Below, in pieces: positions 38,601 through 42,882 of a DNA stretch of 64,000 nt. The notes below the pieces were generated by a model that saw only the letters and a program-made list of their open reading frames with translations, was not told where the DNA came from and did not search any database. How positions within the stretch are numbered: the first letter of the stretch is position 1; each line of letters starts with the position of its first letter. The DNA lies in NCBI GenBank assembly GCA_934045075.1, contig OW203734.1:16969680-17033679 (forward strand). Direction: 5' to 3'. A program made the position numbers and the translations under genes. Origin of the DNA: Yponomeuta sedellus. Lineage: Eukaryota; Arthropoda; Insecta; Lepidoptera; Yponomeutidae.

Positions 38601-41600
38601 CGATATATATAGGTACCCCTTATATCACTTATGCCATCGGAGTGCCCATTCGAATTTAAAAGGCTGCAGTTCCCCCTTAAAGTCTGTTTTGCAATGATTG
38701 TAAATAAGTCGCATTGTCAGTCACTGAAAATAGCAGGAATCGATCTTAGAGGAGACTGCTTTTCGCACGGCCAGTTTTACGTGGACTGCTTGGGAGTGAG
38801 CTCCCCTAGCAGCCTGGTCATATTAGCAGCCGAGGGAAGAACATCTAATGTGGTATATAAAGAAGTACTATGAGTTATTATAATCACAACTAACCCCCTG
38901 TCAATAACAACAAAGTAATCATACCCTCAGTTTCCGGATTTGCAGTAGGGGTGGCGCTTGAGACATTTCGTCCTTTTTTAAAGAATTTCTAATCGACACA
39001 GTACATTTTATATAAAAAAAAATTCTATAGTTGTTCTACGATTTGTGGCAGAGTTAGATACTTGATCAGAACAAAAATCGTTTGCACCTTTTATTGAAGC
39101 ATGCTGAATAACTAAAGTCCACGCGGACGGAGTCGCGGGCAAAAGCTAGTAATAACTAAATACGATAAAAGATACGTTAATGACTTATTAAAACTATATT
39201 GAATTATTTTATTTTAGTAAACAATTGACATGTAAACATACTCTTTTAAATGGACAAATAAAAGGCTTTTTTATTTTTTTTATTTTATGTAATAACTCAG
39301 GGAAGAGATCCGTTCCCCTCGGTGGGGACAGAATCGTATTTCGACTCGCACTTGGCCGTTTTTTTTTTAAATAACTTAGGCTTCCAAAGAAAATATTATT
39401 ATGTGGTTTCTTGTTTAATATTCGCAAACTTCAATCATTTATAAGAAGCGCTTGTGGCCTAGTCGAACCGAGTGATTGGATCAGTTTCATCATCAGCTGT
39501 ATGTTGCTTCATGTATTGGCAGTCGTTAAGCTATGTCAGAGGCCTTAGGGCGGCTTGAAAACTTCTGACAGTAAGACCAGTCACTAGTCTTGCAAGCCTT
39601 CACCAATCCGGACTTCTCCCTCGTGATGGAGCATGCTCCTCGGTAGGGACATAATGGGTTGATGGTGATGATGATATCTCTTAAAATCCTCTATGGTTTT
39701 ATGGCCTAGGTCCTGGCCTGGCTTACTAATCTGTTAGTAAATGTTTACTTTAAATATGAACAGCTAAATTGAAATATATTTTCAGCCGAAAAGCACTAAC
39801 CATTTGTCAAAAAGGACACTGAATCTCCGGCCTTGAAGTAAAGGTCGAGTGGCACCTGGATGCACTTGTTCTTCTGCAGAGTGCATACGAGGAAATTCTT
39901 GCCGTCGACAACCACCATCACCTGGCACGCGTCATTATCACCAGTGGAGATGTCCATTGCTGCCTGCGAGATGTGGAATGGTTTCTCCACCACTTGGGTG
40001 TACCTCTTGTTTGGCTCCATGATCAGACCTGAACAAATTAAAAACATTAGAACTACTTTTAGAGAAAAGTACAGCTTAGTCTTGTCTAGAATAATAAATA
40101 AAGATAGTCATAATCTCAGTGAAGTTTCTAGCTGCTGCATTACTAGCTGGAGCCCGCAACTATGTCTGCGCGCGATTAGTATTTCGAGTTGCTTATATTA
40201 AAATCCAAGTAGAAAAGAGTAACAAACATCCATCCGTCCATACTTACAAACTTTCGCGTTCATAATATTAGTAGGATGGGTCAAAATGTTGATGGATGGA
40301 GAATTAAGTTGCTAATAATTTGATAATTTTAACTTTATTATTAAAGGGATTTACCACTGCCAACAATTTGGTCCTATCGGTCAACTTGGTTTATTTCACA
40401 AATTTTTTAATTTATCTCCAAAACCCGTTATTGAGGCACAGGAAGCCGTTATTTTGGGAAAATTTTTAAAACATAGCTTAATTCACTGAATTTAGTGAAT
40501 ATTTGTATGTTCACTTCATGTCTCACAAAAAATATTACTTTATTGTTAGAAAAAATAGAACTATCATAATATTACAGGTTAATTTCATGTCTGTAAAACC
40601 TGTTATCGTTTTATGTTTCCTAAATGTTCCCAAATTGACCTTACAGCTATTAAAAATATTTATTTCATAATGTCAAGAACACCTGTTATCATCTTAGAAC
40701 ATTAGTAACTACATTTAAAACCTTAATCTATAGTTAGTTGTACCTATAATCACTGTTAGAGTAGACATGAATGGATGGCCAACATGAGTTATTCTCCCTA
40801 GGCCCTTCAATTACTCCGAGTAGAGTACTGGAACATATTATAGTTTTTGTAGCCTTTATCCTCCATTGTGTCCAAAATATTTTTTTTATTAAAATGCTAA
40901 AGAAAATGACATTATATTGAGGATCTCTATGCACTTATGAAATTGAAATATACCTACCACTTTCATTCAATTATCCATACTAACAAGTCAAATGCGGCTC
41001 AACTATCAAAACACATTTCTGAAAGACCACACCACACTCATAGGATGGCCACACCATCCTACGAGCTCAAGGAAAAAGTTTGTTGTTTTACAGTTGCAAT
41101 ACTGAATGACAATTTCTCTCTCAGACAACTTATGTAGTAAAATAAAAATAACTCTATTGATTTAAGGCAATAATTATAAAAGCTAACTTTATCTACATAA
41201 AATTAGGAGTGTAGTATGACCACCAAATTCAATTAGTTTTAACATGTTTTTTGATGATTTGTATTTTCTTAAATGGATTGTGGGACGACTCAGACAATTT
41301 TTCGAGTGTTTAAAATGGAATAAAAATAAAATTAGGAACTTTTGTTCTAGAGCAATTATGGCACTTTGGGGTGCCAACTAGCATCAACAACGGAATAATA
41401 TGTTTGTTTCAAAAAGTAAACATCAAAGATCTTAATGTCTGTAATAACTATTTTTAGAATATACAGCCTAGAGTCAACATTTAATTGATATCCGCTAAAA
41501 ACTGCTGCAAAGTAGGTAGTCGGGGCTGTAAGTAATGCAATTTGCTTAAGTCAGATGTCGCTGCCTGTACGCAATACAGAGAATATTGTAAAGAGGTTCG

Positions 41601-42882
41601 AAATTTCACTGATGCCGTGAGTCGCCCATTGGCTCAATTGGTAGAGCGCTGGTACGGATAGCCAGAGGTTGCGGGTTCGAATCCCGGCATGGGTGAAATT
41701 TTTGGCCTCTAAATAGGTTTTTAAATTTGTTCCTTAGCACGGGTTAGTGCATTAAAAATAAAAATTGTGTAATCATGTGGGTACAGTGATATCGTTCCGA
41801 TGTTAAACCTAACTGCAAAGTAGGTAGTCGGGGCTGTAAGTAATGCAATTTGCTTAAGTCAGATGTCGCTGCCTGTATGTAATACAGAGAATATTGTAAA
41901 GAGGTTCGAAATTTCACTGATGCCGTGAGTCGCCCATTGGCTCAATTGGTAGAGCGCTGGTACGGATAGCCAGAGGTTGCGGGTTCGAATCCCGGCATGG
42001 GTGAAATTTTTGGCCTCTAAATAGGTTTTTAAATTTGTTCCTTAGCACGGGTTAGTGCATTAAAAATAAAAATAGTGTTATTATAATTTAATTAAAAAAA
42101 ATGAGGAGGGCTATGTCCAGCACTAATATAGCCTGAAGAAGAATTAAGAAAACTCTTTCTAAAATTCTCCACCTCCAAGACTTTGAAGAAGTTCTAATTT
42201 AATTTATCATTTGGAAATTAAGGTGGGTAAATTGAGATAAAGCTGGTTGCAGTTTGTAATAGACAAAAGTGATATTAGATTTTTTTTGTTATAGTAGGTA
42301 AGTATTAGGGTTCAGGTCAGCATCTGCTGCTTCATCTCAAAAATAACTACCGCCAAATAGGACAACCTTACAAGCTAATAATGTAATGTATATTTCATGT
42401 TTTTCCATTCAAATATTGCTCATTGCTCAAACTACTACCCTACCCTGAAAAAACACTACCTACAAGGTTTTGTTTGCCATGGAAGGTGTTGCAGTAAGAC
42501 TATTGTATTTGTGCAAAAGCTGTACAAAATAGCCCTTCAAAGGACTAAAGGGTTGGTGCAGGTAGGCATTATGATGCAGATTTTTGGTTGGGCCAGCTAG
42601 GTGTTTCATACAAAAGACGACGACATAACTAAAGAGCAAGGGTATTGTAAGACGAGCCTCACGTAGGTAGAGAAGTTTGACAGGACAAAAGCTGGTTTTT
42701 ACACTGTATAAGCAGTTGCAATATTAGGTTACAGTCGTGGCTAAAGAACCTATAGAATAGTATGACCAGATCTTTAGGAGATGAGTCGGACAGCGTACAT
42801 GGTACGTATAATGCGAAATAATGTGATACCAACACGTGGTGGTGCGCCGTATGCCGGTTGCTGGCTACTTACCCCAAAACAT
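11540..42882 (-). CDS. FKBP46: 46-kDa nuclear FK506-binding protein, eight exons
   Basis: This is a nuclear peptidyl-prolyl cis-trans isomerase of the FKBP39/FKBP46 family. These proteins pair an N-terminal nucleoplasmin-like domain with a C-terminal FKBP fold and bind histones or nucleic acids. Coding exons in transcript order are 42882-42873, 40028-39801, 35584-35415, 32400-32246, 31774-31534, 14091-13936, 13637-13465 and 11621-11540. All have AG/GT borders and compatible phases, totalling 1215 nt or 404 aa, against about 412 aa for the Spodoptera protein as I recall it. The N-terminal domain spans residues 1-95, acidic and Lys-rich tracts about 96-290, and FKBP about 295-404 ([34 protein letters not shown]). 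The Gly before the conserved Trp is Ala here. Introns 1, 2, 3 and 5 are packed with transposons. Confidence 0.95.
11700..11960 (-). repeat. 3' end of a non-LTR-type interspersed repeat
   Basis: This intronic segment begins with an ATTATTATT-like tail, then TTACTTTATTGCTCACGA and a stretch reading GTGAGCTTATCTCTG. I recognise it as a common lepidopteran non-LTR 3' UTR, in minus orientation. It is noncoding and lies in FKBP46 intron 7. Confidence 0.45.
12523..12640 (+). pseudogene. Mariner-like transposase N-terminal fragment
   Basis: An ATG opens a short reading frame with residues [20 protein letters not shown]. This is the N-terminal helix-turn-helix start typical of mariner transposases. 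The frame ends after about 40 codons, where an unrelated retroelement fragment in the opposite orientation is joined. No catalytic DDD part follows, so it is a dead fragment. Confidence 0.65.
12642..12773 (-). pseudogene. C-terminal fragment of a non-LTR reverse transcriptase
   Basis: The minus-strand frame carries [17 protein letters not shown], the motif typical of the extreme C-terminus of insect non-LTR retrotransposon ORF2 proteins. It is truncated upstream at the junction with the mariner fragment and has no catalytic part. Confidence 0.55.
13025..13156. repeat. 66-bp tandem duplication
   Basis: Two direct copies of a 66-bp unit starting TACATTCAGAAGG lie head to tail, differing by about one base. 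They sit in FKBP46 intron 7 and have no coding content. Confidence 0.85.
13465..14091 (-). CDS. FKBP46: FKBP46 exons 6 and 7 (Lys-rich linker and FKBP core)
   Basis: Exon 6 (14091-13936) encodes a Lys/Glu-rich basic stretch followed by the start of the FKBP domain ([16 protein letters not shown]). Exon 7 (13637-13465) carries most of the isomerase fold, including VYYEGRL, the FD of KMFDN, and EVISAWDVG with the Trp at the pocket floor. The intron between them spans 13638-13935. Donors are GTTTGT and GTAAGT. Confidence 0.95.
14180..14450 (-). repeat. RTE-like non-LTR 3' tail
   Basis: The segment includes TAGTCCACTGCTGGACATAG and, further on, TAGTCGCCTTTTACGACACC. Both are frequent in lepidopteran RTE-type element ends. 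It is in minus orientation and truncated, with no open coding frame. Confidence 0.6.
14576..14919 (+). repeat. 5' LTR of second Ty3/gypsy element
   Basis: The LTR runs TGTTAG...TAACA. It contains a TATAAAAGG box at 14677-14685 and a TCAGT initiator whose A at 14710 lies 33 nt downstream, a normal core promoter geometry. An AATAAA at 14870-14875 lies before the LTR end. The start of R is therefore probably near 14710. Confidence 0.92.
15002..16354 (+). CDS. Gag of second Ty3/gypsy element, Arg/Ser-rich N-terminus
   Basis: This Gag is 450 aa from the ATG at 15002; a TTG 12 nt upstream is in frame but less likely. Residues about 1-165 are an extraordinary Arg/Ser-rich domain (repeated [22 protein letters not shown] units) resembling SR splicing factors. 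A retrotransposon Gag core follows ([27 protein letters not shown]). Two zinc knuckles close the protein ([14 protein letters not shown] and [14 protein letters not shown]). The ORF ends at TGA followed by CTA, and the protease continues in the same frame. The Arg-rich head could bind RNA or direct nuclear entry; that is inference. Confidence 0.9.
   Translation: MGRESRKRKREVRRESEATTPPQRHKKSREKQHLQHEHDSASSCSRSESGGTPRHPRRERSRVTRRPRREVRDATSRLPRESRSVSRRSRHGRRDALRHSRYDSRSASRHSRRKRRTASRSPLHESRNPLHDSRSPSRRSRRRSFSAFRSPHRENPNHPQNTGDSTGTLPQVNAHHNNNFDSGSRALVLAFKELMQTMKTDTGNERFPNLNVIPEFDPSKRNQTIHTWISKVNECAQIYNWTERQTIHYALPKLVGLAQRWYQGLPSLLFSWSEWQVKLRLAFPSDENYAQLLTEMLACKARFGDSLEEYFYEKVVFLNRCKISGKNAIDCILFGIEDRTVRTSAEAVQFTEPDQLLVYLRNTKVIKRAEKTNNPPQPSISDSRRPAKSIKANNTTTDSKTQMKCYNCEDEGHPYFKCKQPIKRCDKCHRVGHSAEQCQSTESSNQKSIS
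16355..17077 (+). CDS. Protease region in frame after gag TGA
   Basis: The reading frame continues without a shift after the gag TGA and runs about 240 codons to a TAA. Near its start is [13 protein letters not shown], which aligns with the retropepsin active site, but D-F-G replaces the usual D-S/T-G (GAT at 16439, TTT at 16442). A further family-like match is [13 protein letters not shown], equivalent to the ILG region. No ATG lies near the start, so expression would need TGA readthrough. The part after about residue 110 is not recognised. Confidence 0.72.
   Translation, partial: LNASQKLGNDSKYYKIAEVNGQQFECFIDFGSQCTLIQAGVAKNIVSSWVSTDLPILKGFGDSRVTCVGKCEVEIKIDNAKAFVEALIVPDHLLQAPLLIGQTFTEQDHIIVYKSGDILNITSKSIIKKKTLTLFVSEATEIKGYCEVKVYCKERYTGDLFIEPSLCQRAKQEYEVIQSVIRLIDGCGHIVVKGLVSNACTLARDTSIIRGHPLTHSRLLTINRIETNSNDQSHSIIEKR
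17068..19803 (+). CDS. Reverse transcriptase, RNase H, integrase of second Ty3/gypsy
   Basis: This long frame has its first ATG at 17197 and is open from 17068, in -1 phase to the protease frame, overlapping it by 10 nt. It encodes RT ([30 protein letters not shown]), RNase H ([13 protein letters not shown] and [10 protein letters not shown]), an integrase zinc finger (HDNIGHFG ... CLECAHSK) and the integrase core ([27 protein letters not shown]). An acidic tail of Asp/Ser/Glu residues ends the protein. There are no internal stops. Translation probably occurs by frameshift from the protease frame or by internal start at the ATG. Confidence 0.93.
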   Translation, partial: KAIIKVNDNIEEDQAEKLTELLNDFRDCFAFSTSELGCTTVTEMDIKLNDTSPVVYRPYRLPHSEREIVRGMVKELEDSGIIRNSTSEYASPIILVKKKTGDYRLCIDFRGLNKKTSKEHYPLPRIDDQLDGLSGHKYYTSLDLASGYYQIPMSETSKHLTAFVTPDGHYEFNRMPFGLVNAPSTFQRAINTILGNARFKDAFAYMDDIIIPSKTIEEGFQKLRDVLELFRKSGLTLNLAKCKFLMQSIDYLGFEVSENGIRPGKRKIEAVDKFPKPKDQHTVRQFIGLASFFRRFIRGFSVIAKPLTRLLKKDIAWVWGTEEESAFETLKGELIKRPTLSFYNPRYETQLHTDASKSGVAGILLQRPNKEAPFSAVAYYSRQTSPEESRFTSYDLETLAVVTSLQRFRVYLLGIPFTIVTDCNSLRATFEKRDMLPRVARWWNVIQEYDFNIIYKPGTSMSHVDALSRNPILVNSQDLLVRSLDIDWLATVQQNDTELLRISDILKDKVTDSVVEIKKNFLIKKGLLYRKTDDGDRWVVPKGVRWQVLQANHDNIGHFGFEKTFDKIKSQYWFRKMRKFVKKYVQSCLECAHSKVPAGKRAGELHPIPKIDCPFHTIHIDHLGPFVRSKKKNSYLLLIIDAFTKFLVLTPVKSTKTTHSIKALKTYFHTFGAPKRIISDRGTYFTSKKFKEYINSLGIKHILNAVATPRANGQVERYNRTVLASLTAMNYGKPENSWDDNVSEVQWGLNNTINSGTGKSPAETLFGLKLVGTHDSIISLNTSDDLVNVAQYNTLEKTRNEVTQHIEENQSKQKEQFDKTRKRVNFKVGDLVRIEREVPSTGRSRKLVPKLKGPYRIVEVLENDRYVVEDTPLSRKGNRSFKGVFPVDKMHPWLVFERNNSDSDDDSDESE
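19804..20765 (+). other. 3' untranslated region of second Ty3/gypsy element
   Basis: This is a noncoding AT-rich stretch of about 960 bp after pol, dominated by the hairpin minisatellite at about 20147-20610. Just before the 3' LTR is the purine-rich GGCAGGAAAGG, a plausible plus-strand primer. No env gene is present. Confidence 0.75.
20147..20610 (+). repeat. 48-bp tandem repeat of hairpin units
   Basis: About eight clear and two degenerate copies of a 48-bp unit are present; for example, GTATTCTATC recurs at 20283, 20331 and 20379. Each central unit contains a perfect 10-bp inverted repeat, TCTATCAAGA and TCTTGATAGA, around a 12-base purine-rich loop (for example arms 20287-20296 and 20309-20318). 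Because 48 is a multiple of three, open frames appear on both strands, but they are not credible proteins. Confidence 0.92.
20766..21109 (+). repeat. 3' LTR of second Ty3/gypsy element
   Basis: This 344-bp LTR appears identical to the 5' LTR and is followed by the 4-bp target duplication CACC. Confidence 0.93.
21592..22608. mobile_element. Long palindromic (foldback) non-autonomous DNA element
   Basis: The outer arms are inverted copies starting ATAGTATATTTCATTAC on each strand and extend, with decay, for about 450 bp. They include GTCATTGCAAAGAGTTCCGAC on both sides and the run around TGCATGAAACC. No transposase frame is present. I could not fix a target duplication. The left arm holds an extra perfect 21-bp hairpin that the right arm lacks in complete form. 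Confidence 0.75.
21671..21716. repeat. Perfect 21-bp GC-rich hairpin
   Basis: The arms 21671-21691 and 21696-21716 are exact reverse complements around the 4-base loop AGAC. They are GC-rich in an AT-rich background, and the loop lies in the arm of the foldback element. Confidence 0.9.
22609..24940. other. FKBP46 intron 5 DNA without recognisable genes
   Basis: I find no supported coding region. A short lepidopteran interspersed-repeat piece lies around 23790-23860 (TTAGGCCATACTCCACCGC). It recurs at 35670, and related or reverse copies lie at 39600, 44380 and 48650. The rest is AT-rich. Confidence 0.45.
25151..28858 (-). CDS. ORF2 protein: endonuclease, reverse transcriptase, RNase H
   Basis: This 1235-aa protein drives target-primed reverse transcription. 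Its N-terminal APE-type endonuclease carries [21 protein letters not shown] and SDHFPLL. The central RT has [34 protein letters not shown] and the catalytic YADDIALYL. At about residues 935-1070 is an RNase H domain ([39 protein letters not shown]). A Cys/His motif ([17 protein letters not shown]) is near the end. The ATG overlaps the end of ORF1 by 32 nt, so it is probably translated by reinitiation or coupling. No stops interrupt it. Confidence 0.95.
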   Translation of the reverse strand: MDLVLIQWNCRSCILKKQEFISLINQHSPSIVAVQETWLKPESIFRLPGFACFREDRSDGFGGVALFISYNLAFRKINIPDHSASFNIVALRSLDTTFVSVYIPHPSSATLVELSSILSSIPGPMVMMGDLNCHNSLWGCHHNDSASYDLLDVMDRINLCILNDGTPTHRVFPNQDPRSAVDLSLCSPSLAPILSWQALSSSYGSDHFPLLICFPSKSVMQRHHPPLLKYKLEESGWDRFSSLTKEHVASLPGVTVANAGSSYQKVVEILDVSASSVFKKKKMPAKKFLASPPWWDAECSAAVDGRKKAELAYNQGMTEQNFVHYQKIAAETKRLLADKKKQGWIRFTEGLSPRTPPGLVWRGVRRFRSSRHFQDDISNDPSTWLEGFAMRLAPPSAPLPECVLLYNSPNISHGFNDPFSMEELLCSLEPLTDSAPGLDGIPYSFLKNSNHDFKIYFLDLINSFFLSGYIPDSWKTQIIIPLKKAGKEANDPSSYRPIALSSTLAKICEHLIKRRLEWLVESRGLLAKSQFGFRKGSSTMDSLSILTSEIRVAFSKKESVVGVFLDVAAAYDNVLLPILRNKLLQLSIPVRLVDFVCNLLMERTILVRGFTGFLPPRRVWRGLPQGSVLSPILYNLYTYDLELSVTSFCNILQYADDIALYLPFQDTEEASSRINDAMYYLDDWLDNHGLSLSIAKSSVVVFSRKRTPPGIEVYVNNEQIPNSLEVKFLGVILDSKLTGIPHLDYIVKKCEKGLNILRCLAGVWWGAHQYSLKLVYNAIVRSHFDYGTFLLEPCSKMALTKLNRIQFKCLRVVIGVMRSSPTAALLVECCDPPLNLRRQYLSDRFFYNVVQFRNHPLLKILRELSSLANTSSYWSHKDIPCMLKSYLKFCDLQDPVSQTNTHPLFAVDYRALTFSPKIISFDISKHSPDAATRFNEKLVDQWTGWVPVYCDASKLSDDGNVGSAVWIPKYNIILQHKCPPLSSVFSGEAIALLEAIKLVETHKNLIQKAIIFSDSLSCLQAIMTNPFHSKTKFPVIYNIREQLYKCHTNGLEIVLAWIPGHSGIQGNEFVDSWAKRAVHDGERTHFFNFPAHLRATAKSDLDKAWKTEWALYRQAKPTQYGNMQDFIPTRPWFFKFRDASRRVTSTICRLRLGHASTPVFLAKIRVRDHSLCECGLAEGTADHIFFDCVKYGSSLYSILPVDLPRPANLRSVLPLVFSSFAKILCSYVEINKISL
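28827..30254 (-). CDS. ORF1 Gag-like RNA-binding protein of non-LTR element
   Basis: This 475-aa protein starts at [10 protein letters not shown]. It has a central domain of about 150 residues resembling the fold seen before the zinc knuckles in insect ORF1 proteins. Three CCHC-type knuckles follow at about residues 258-312 ([42 protein letters not shown]), then a Pro/Ser-rich tail. It would coat the element RNA in the ribonucleoprotein particle. Its last 32 nt overlap the start of ORF2. Confidence 0.92.
   Translation of the reverse strand: MGDEPPDPGGSSRDVGGGSAVLMDVTVTEVPTDSRKRPCAETGLPNHVAELPKKHIKDPSSCTPSVQTVFVHPEMDEIKVYTPSDSAPFVVHVQRKVPDPSAGSTIRPIKFGQFLHENKIEDIALDGVKPIGRNRISVEFRSATAANKFLSHPALVTFKYEASIPAHIVTRTGIVRNIPVDWSMEELVEAASIRDIDSCILKARRLNRKVFREEGGPVWVPTQSVVLTFSGQQLPKRIICFYTSIPVETYIFPTIQCNNCCRFGHIKAQCRSNARCFKCGQSHPGDTCNVAQVSCLLCSGLHMATDKSCPEHSRQKTIKLTMAQESISYAEAAARFPQVRRLYSDSARRSVQLSPNPLPTKDVSNTPLEPVSHSYKRTLFTPRKSPAPASSHGYDKEVHTKIISSPPSALPNGCALNPAFQTSPNDNLLELLAKCLVNICTRLDNVELPNNVRELLASLVSQSADHGPGSHTMEL
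30681..30889. mobile_element. 209-bp MITE with 38-bp terminal inverted repeats
   Basis: The ends are inverted copies starting GTGCGTTCACATTAACTTGA and continuing through CGCGTGAGAGAATTGGTA, perfect over about 38 bp. The interior is noncoding. It lies about 230 bp from the non-LTR element in FKBP46 intron 5. A target duplication is not clear. Confidence 0.85.
31046..31175 (-). repeat. Interspersed repeat, inverted relative to copy at 60265
   Basis: The minus strand contains CTAAGTTTGGAGTTTTTTG-like sequence followed by the Lys/Asn-rich AT stretch and GAATAAAACATTTTC. The same series is on the plus strand at 60265-60400. The two copies are noncoding; the family is unknown to me. Confidence 0.6.
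31284..31372. repeat. Short palindromic element
   Basis: The ends GTAGACT and (G)AGTCTAC, the inner CACGGGTA and TACCCGTG, and the central GACTGAAG / CTTCAGTC pair form nested inverted repeats. It is probably a MITE remnant in FKBP46 intron 5, close to exon 5. Confidence 0.55.
31534..32400 (-). CDS. FKBP46: FKBP46 exons 4 and 5 (acidic region)
   Basis: Exon 4 (32400-32246) encodes Asp/Ser-rich sequence with [20 protein letters not shown]. Exon 5 (31774-31534) encodes a long Glu/Asp tract, then a basic segment ([16 protein letters not shown]) that resembles a nuclear localisation signal, ending in [10 protein letters not shown]. Phases join through a split Ser codon. These acidic tracts are typical of nucleoplasmin-type histone binding. 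Confidence 0.93.
32706..35059 (-). mobile_element. 5'-truncated Jockey-like non-LTR element
   Basis: The insertion is about 2354 bp, sense to FKBP46 in intron 3. It ends in a poly(A)-like run and is bounded by a 15-bp target duplication, ATAAAAAACATATAT (32691-32705 and 35060-35074). Only the distal endonuclease (34539-35058: [22 protein letters not shown]) and RT (32829-34252: [41 protein letters not shown]) remain. The RT is broken by a frameshift near 33585, and stops separate the endonuclease part, so it is dead. There is no RNase H. Confidence 0.9.
35415..35584 (-). CDS. FKBP46: FKBP46 exon 3 (end of nucleoplasmin-like domain)
   Basis: It encodes [18 protein letters not shown], the end of the N-terminal nucleoplasmin-like domain, then an acidic run and KGKRKLDN with KKAK, a likely nuclear localisation signal. 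The splice borders CTGCAG and GTGAGA are clear. Confidence 0.95.
35630..35780 (-). repeat. Lepidopteran RTE-like tail fragment
   Basis: It contains AAGGGTTAGGCCATACTCCACC and GGTTGGTGGAGGATTGTAAGA, shared with 23800, 39600, 44350 and 48650 in either orientation. It is noncoding and short. Confidence 0.5.
35885..36410 (+). pseudogene. RTE-like reverse transcriptase C-terminal fragment
   Basis: The frame reads [37 protein letters not shown] and KKLKWKWAG. This series marks the C-terminus of lepidopteran RTE-type endonuclease-reverse transcriptases. A frameshift near 36190 moves the rest ([31 protein letters not shown]) to the next frame. A short A-rich tail (TAAATAATAACAATAA) follows, just before the Helitron. 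It is 5'-truncated and lies antisense in FKBP46 intron 2. Confidence 0.75.
38010..38873 (+). pseudogene. Helitron Rep-helicase polyprotein remnant
   Basis: Three pieces remain. The first is an OTU cysteine-protease-like motif [16 protein letters not shown] with [16 protein letters not shown]. The second is the helicase piece from [17 protein letters not shown] to [13 protein letters not shown], split by the SINE. The third is the terminal domain from [18 protein letters not shown] to [13 protein letters not shown] and VVYKEVL. In live relatives this last motif is part of the SF1 helicase. Here VACSR has become VDCLG and frames are broken, so no function is expected. Confidence 0.82.
38262..38400 (-). 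mobile_element. tRNA-headed SINE nested in Helitron
   Basis: The minus-strand SINE has a tRNA-like head (GGTAGAGCGC, box B GGGTTCGAATCCC) and a body with TTTTTAGCCTCTAAATAGG, then an A/T-rich tail. It is flanked by an 11-bp target duplication, TATCCCGTGAA (38251-38261 and 38401-38411), and interrupts the helicase remnant exactly. The 5' end of the tRNA part is slightly shortened. Confidence 0.88.
39450..39680. repeat. Lepidopteran interspersed repeat fragment
   Basis: It carries GCGCTTGTGGCCTAGTCGA, TATGTCAGAGGCCTTAGGGC and ACTTCTGACAGTAAGACCAG, shared with 44290-44450 and 48650-48740. It is noncoding, in FKBP46 intron 2. Confidence 0.5.
39801..40028 (-). CDS. FKBP46: FKBP46 exon 2 (nucleoplasmin-like domain)
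   Basis: It encodes [14 protein letters not shown] through VSFLTNG, the main body of the N-terminal nucleoplasmin-like beta domain. An upstream in-frame Met at 40047 is intronic and not used. The acceptor TTGTTCAG and donor GTTAGT fit, and the phase joins the 10-nt exon 1. Confidence 0.95.
40029..41500. other. FKBP46 intron 1, proximal part
   Basis: This is AT-rich intron sequence without a supported gene. Around 40220-40280 is a short common lepidopteran motif (ATAATATTAGTAGGAT), probably the end of a degraded transposon. Confidence 0.4.
41505..42077 (+). repeat. 308-bp tandem duplication of a tRNA-headed SINE
   Basis: Two direct copies (41505-41812 and from 41813) differ at only a few bases. 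Each includes a lead-in (AGTAGGTAGTCGGGGCTGTA), a tRNA-like part (41624-41694 and 41932-42002) and the SINE body with TAGGTTTTTAAATTTGTTCC. The tRNA-like part folds with D-arm GCTC/GAGC and T-arm CGGG/CCCG. Its anticodon stem is mismatched and the loop lacks U33, so it is a SINE head, not a tRNA gene. Confidence 0.88.
42100..42870. other. FKBP46 intron 1, distal part
   Basis: No gene is seen. A short RTE-like tail remnant (GAGGGCTATGTCCAGCACTA) is at about 42105. The rest shows nothing I can name. Confidence 0.4.
42873..42882 (-). CDS. FKBP46: FKBP46 exon 1, 10 coding bases (Met-Phe-Trp-Gly)
   Basis: The minus strand reads ATGTTTTGGG followed by the donor GTAAGT. Together with GT at the start of exon 2 this gives MFWG, the N-terminus known from the Spodoptera protein. 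Its match to that start and the consensus donor are the reasons for this placement, nearly 2.9 kb upstream of exon 2. Confidence 0.9.

Larger units (their letters stand above)
36419..39149 (+). mobile_element. Decayed Helitron with helicase and OTU remnants
   Basis: The element starts TCTATACATATAAAATTC directly after an A and ends AAAAGCTAG directly before a T, the classic Helitron signature (TC...CTAG inserted between A and T). A short CGCG..CGCG hairpin lies about 10 bp before the end. Its 5' 1.2 kb is built of repeated subterminal blocks (CCTGACTGACTCACTCATCA at about 36440, 36732, 37301). Further in are an OTU-type motif ([18 protein letters not shown] at about 38020) and the C-terminal Pif1-like helicase ([38 protein letters not shown]). 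Stops and gaps show it is dead. A SINE is nested in it. Confidence 0.88.

Noticed and set aside
39796..40047. FKBP46 start at the in-frame Met of 40047
   Set aside because: A strong acceptor TTGTTCAG lies just downstream, and a 10-nt exon encoding MFWG with a consensus donor is at 42882-42873, matching the known family N-terminus.
41624..41694. Functional tRNA gene
   Set aside because: It folds like a tRNA but the anticodon stem is mismatched and the loop lacks U33. It is joined to a SINE body and repeats elsewhere at 38340, 41932, 51510 and 53940.
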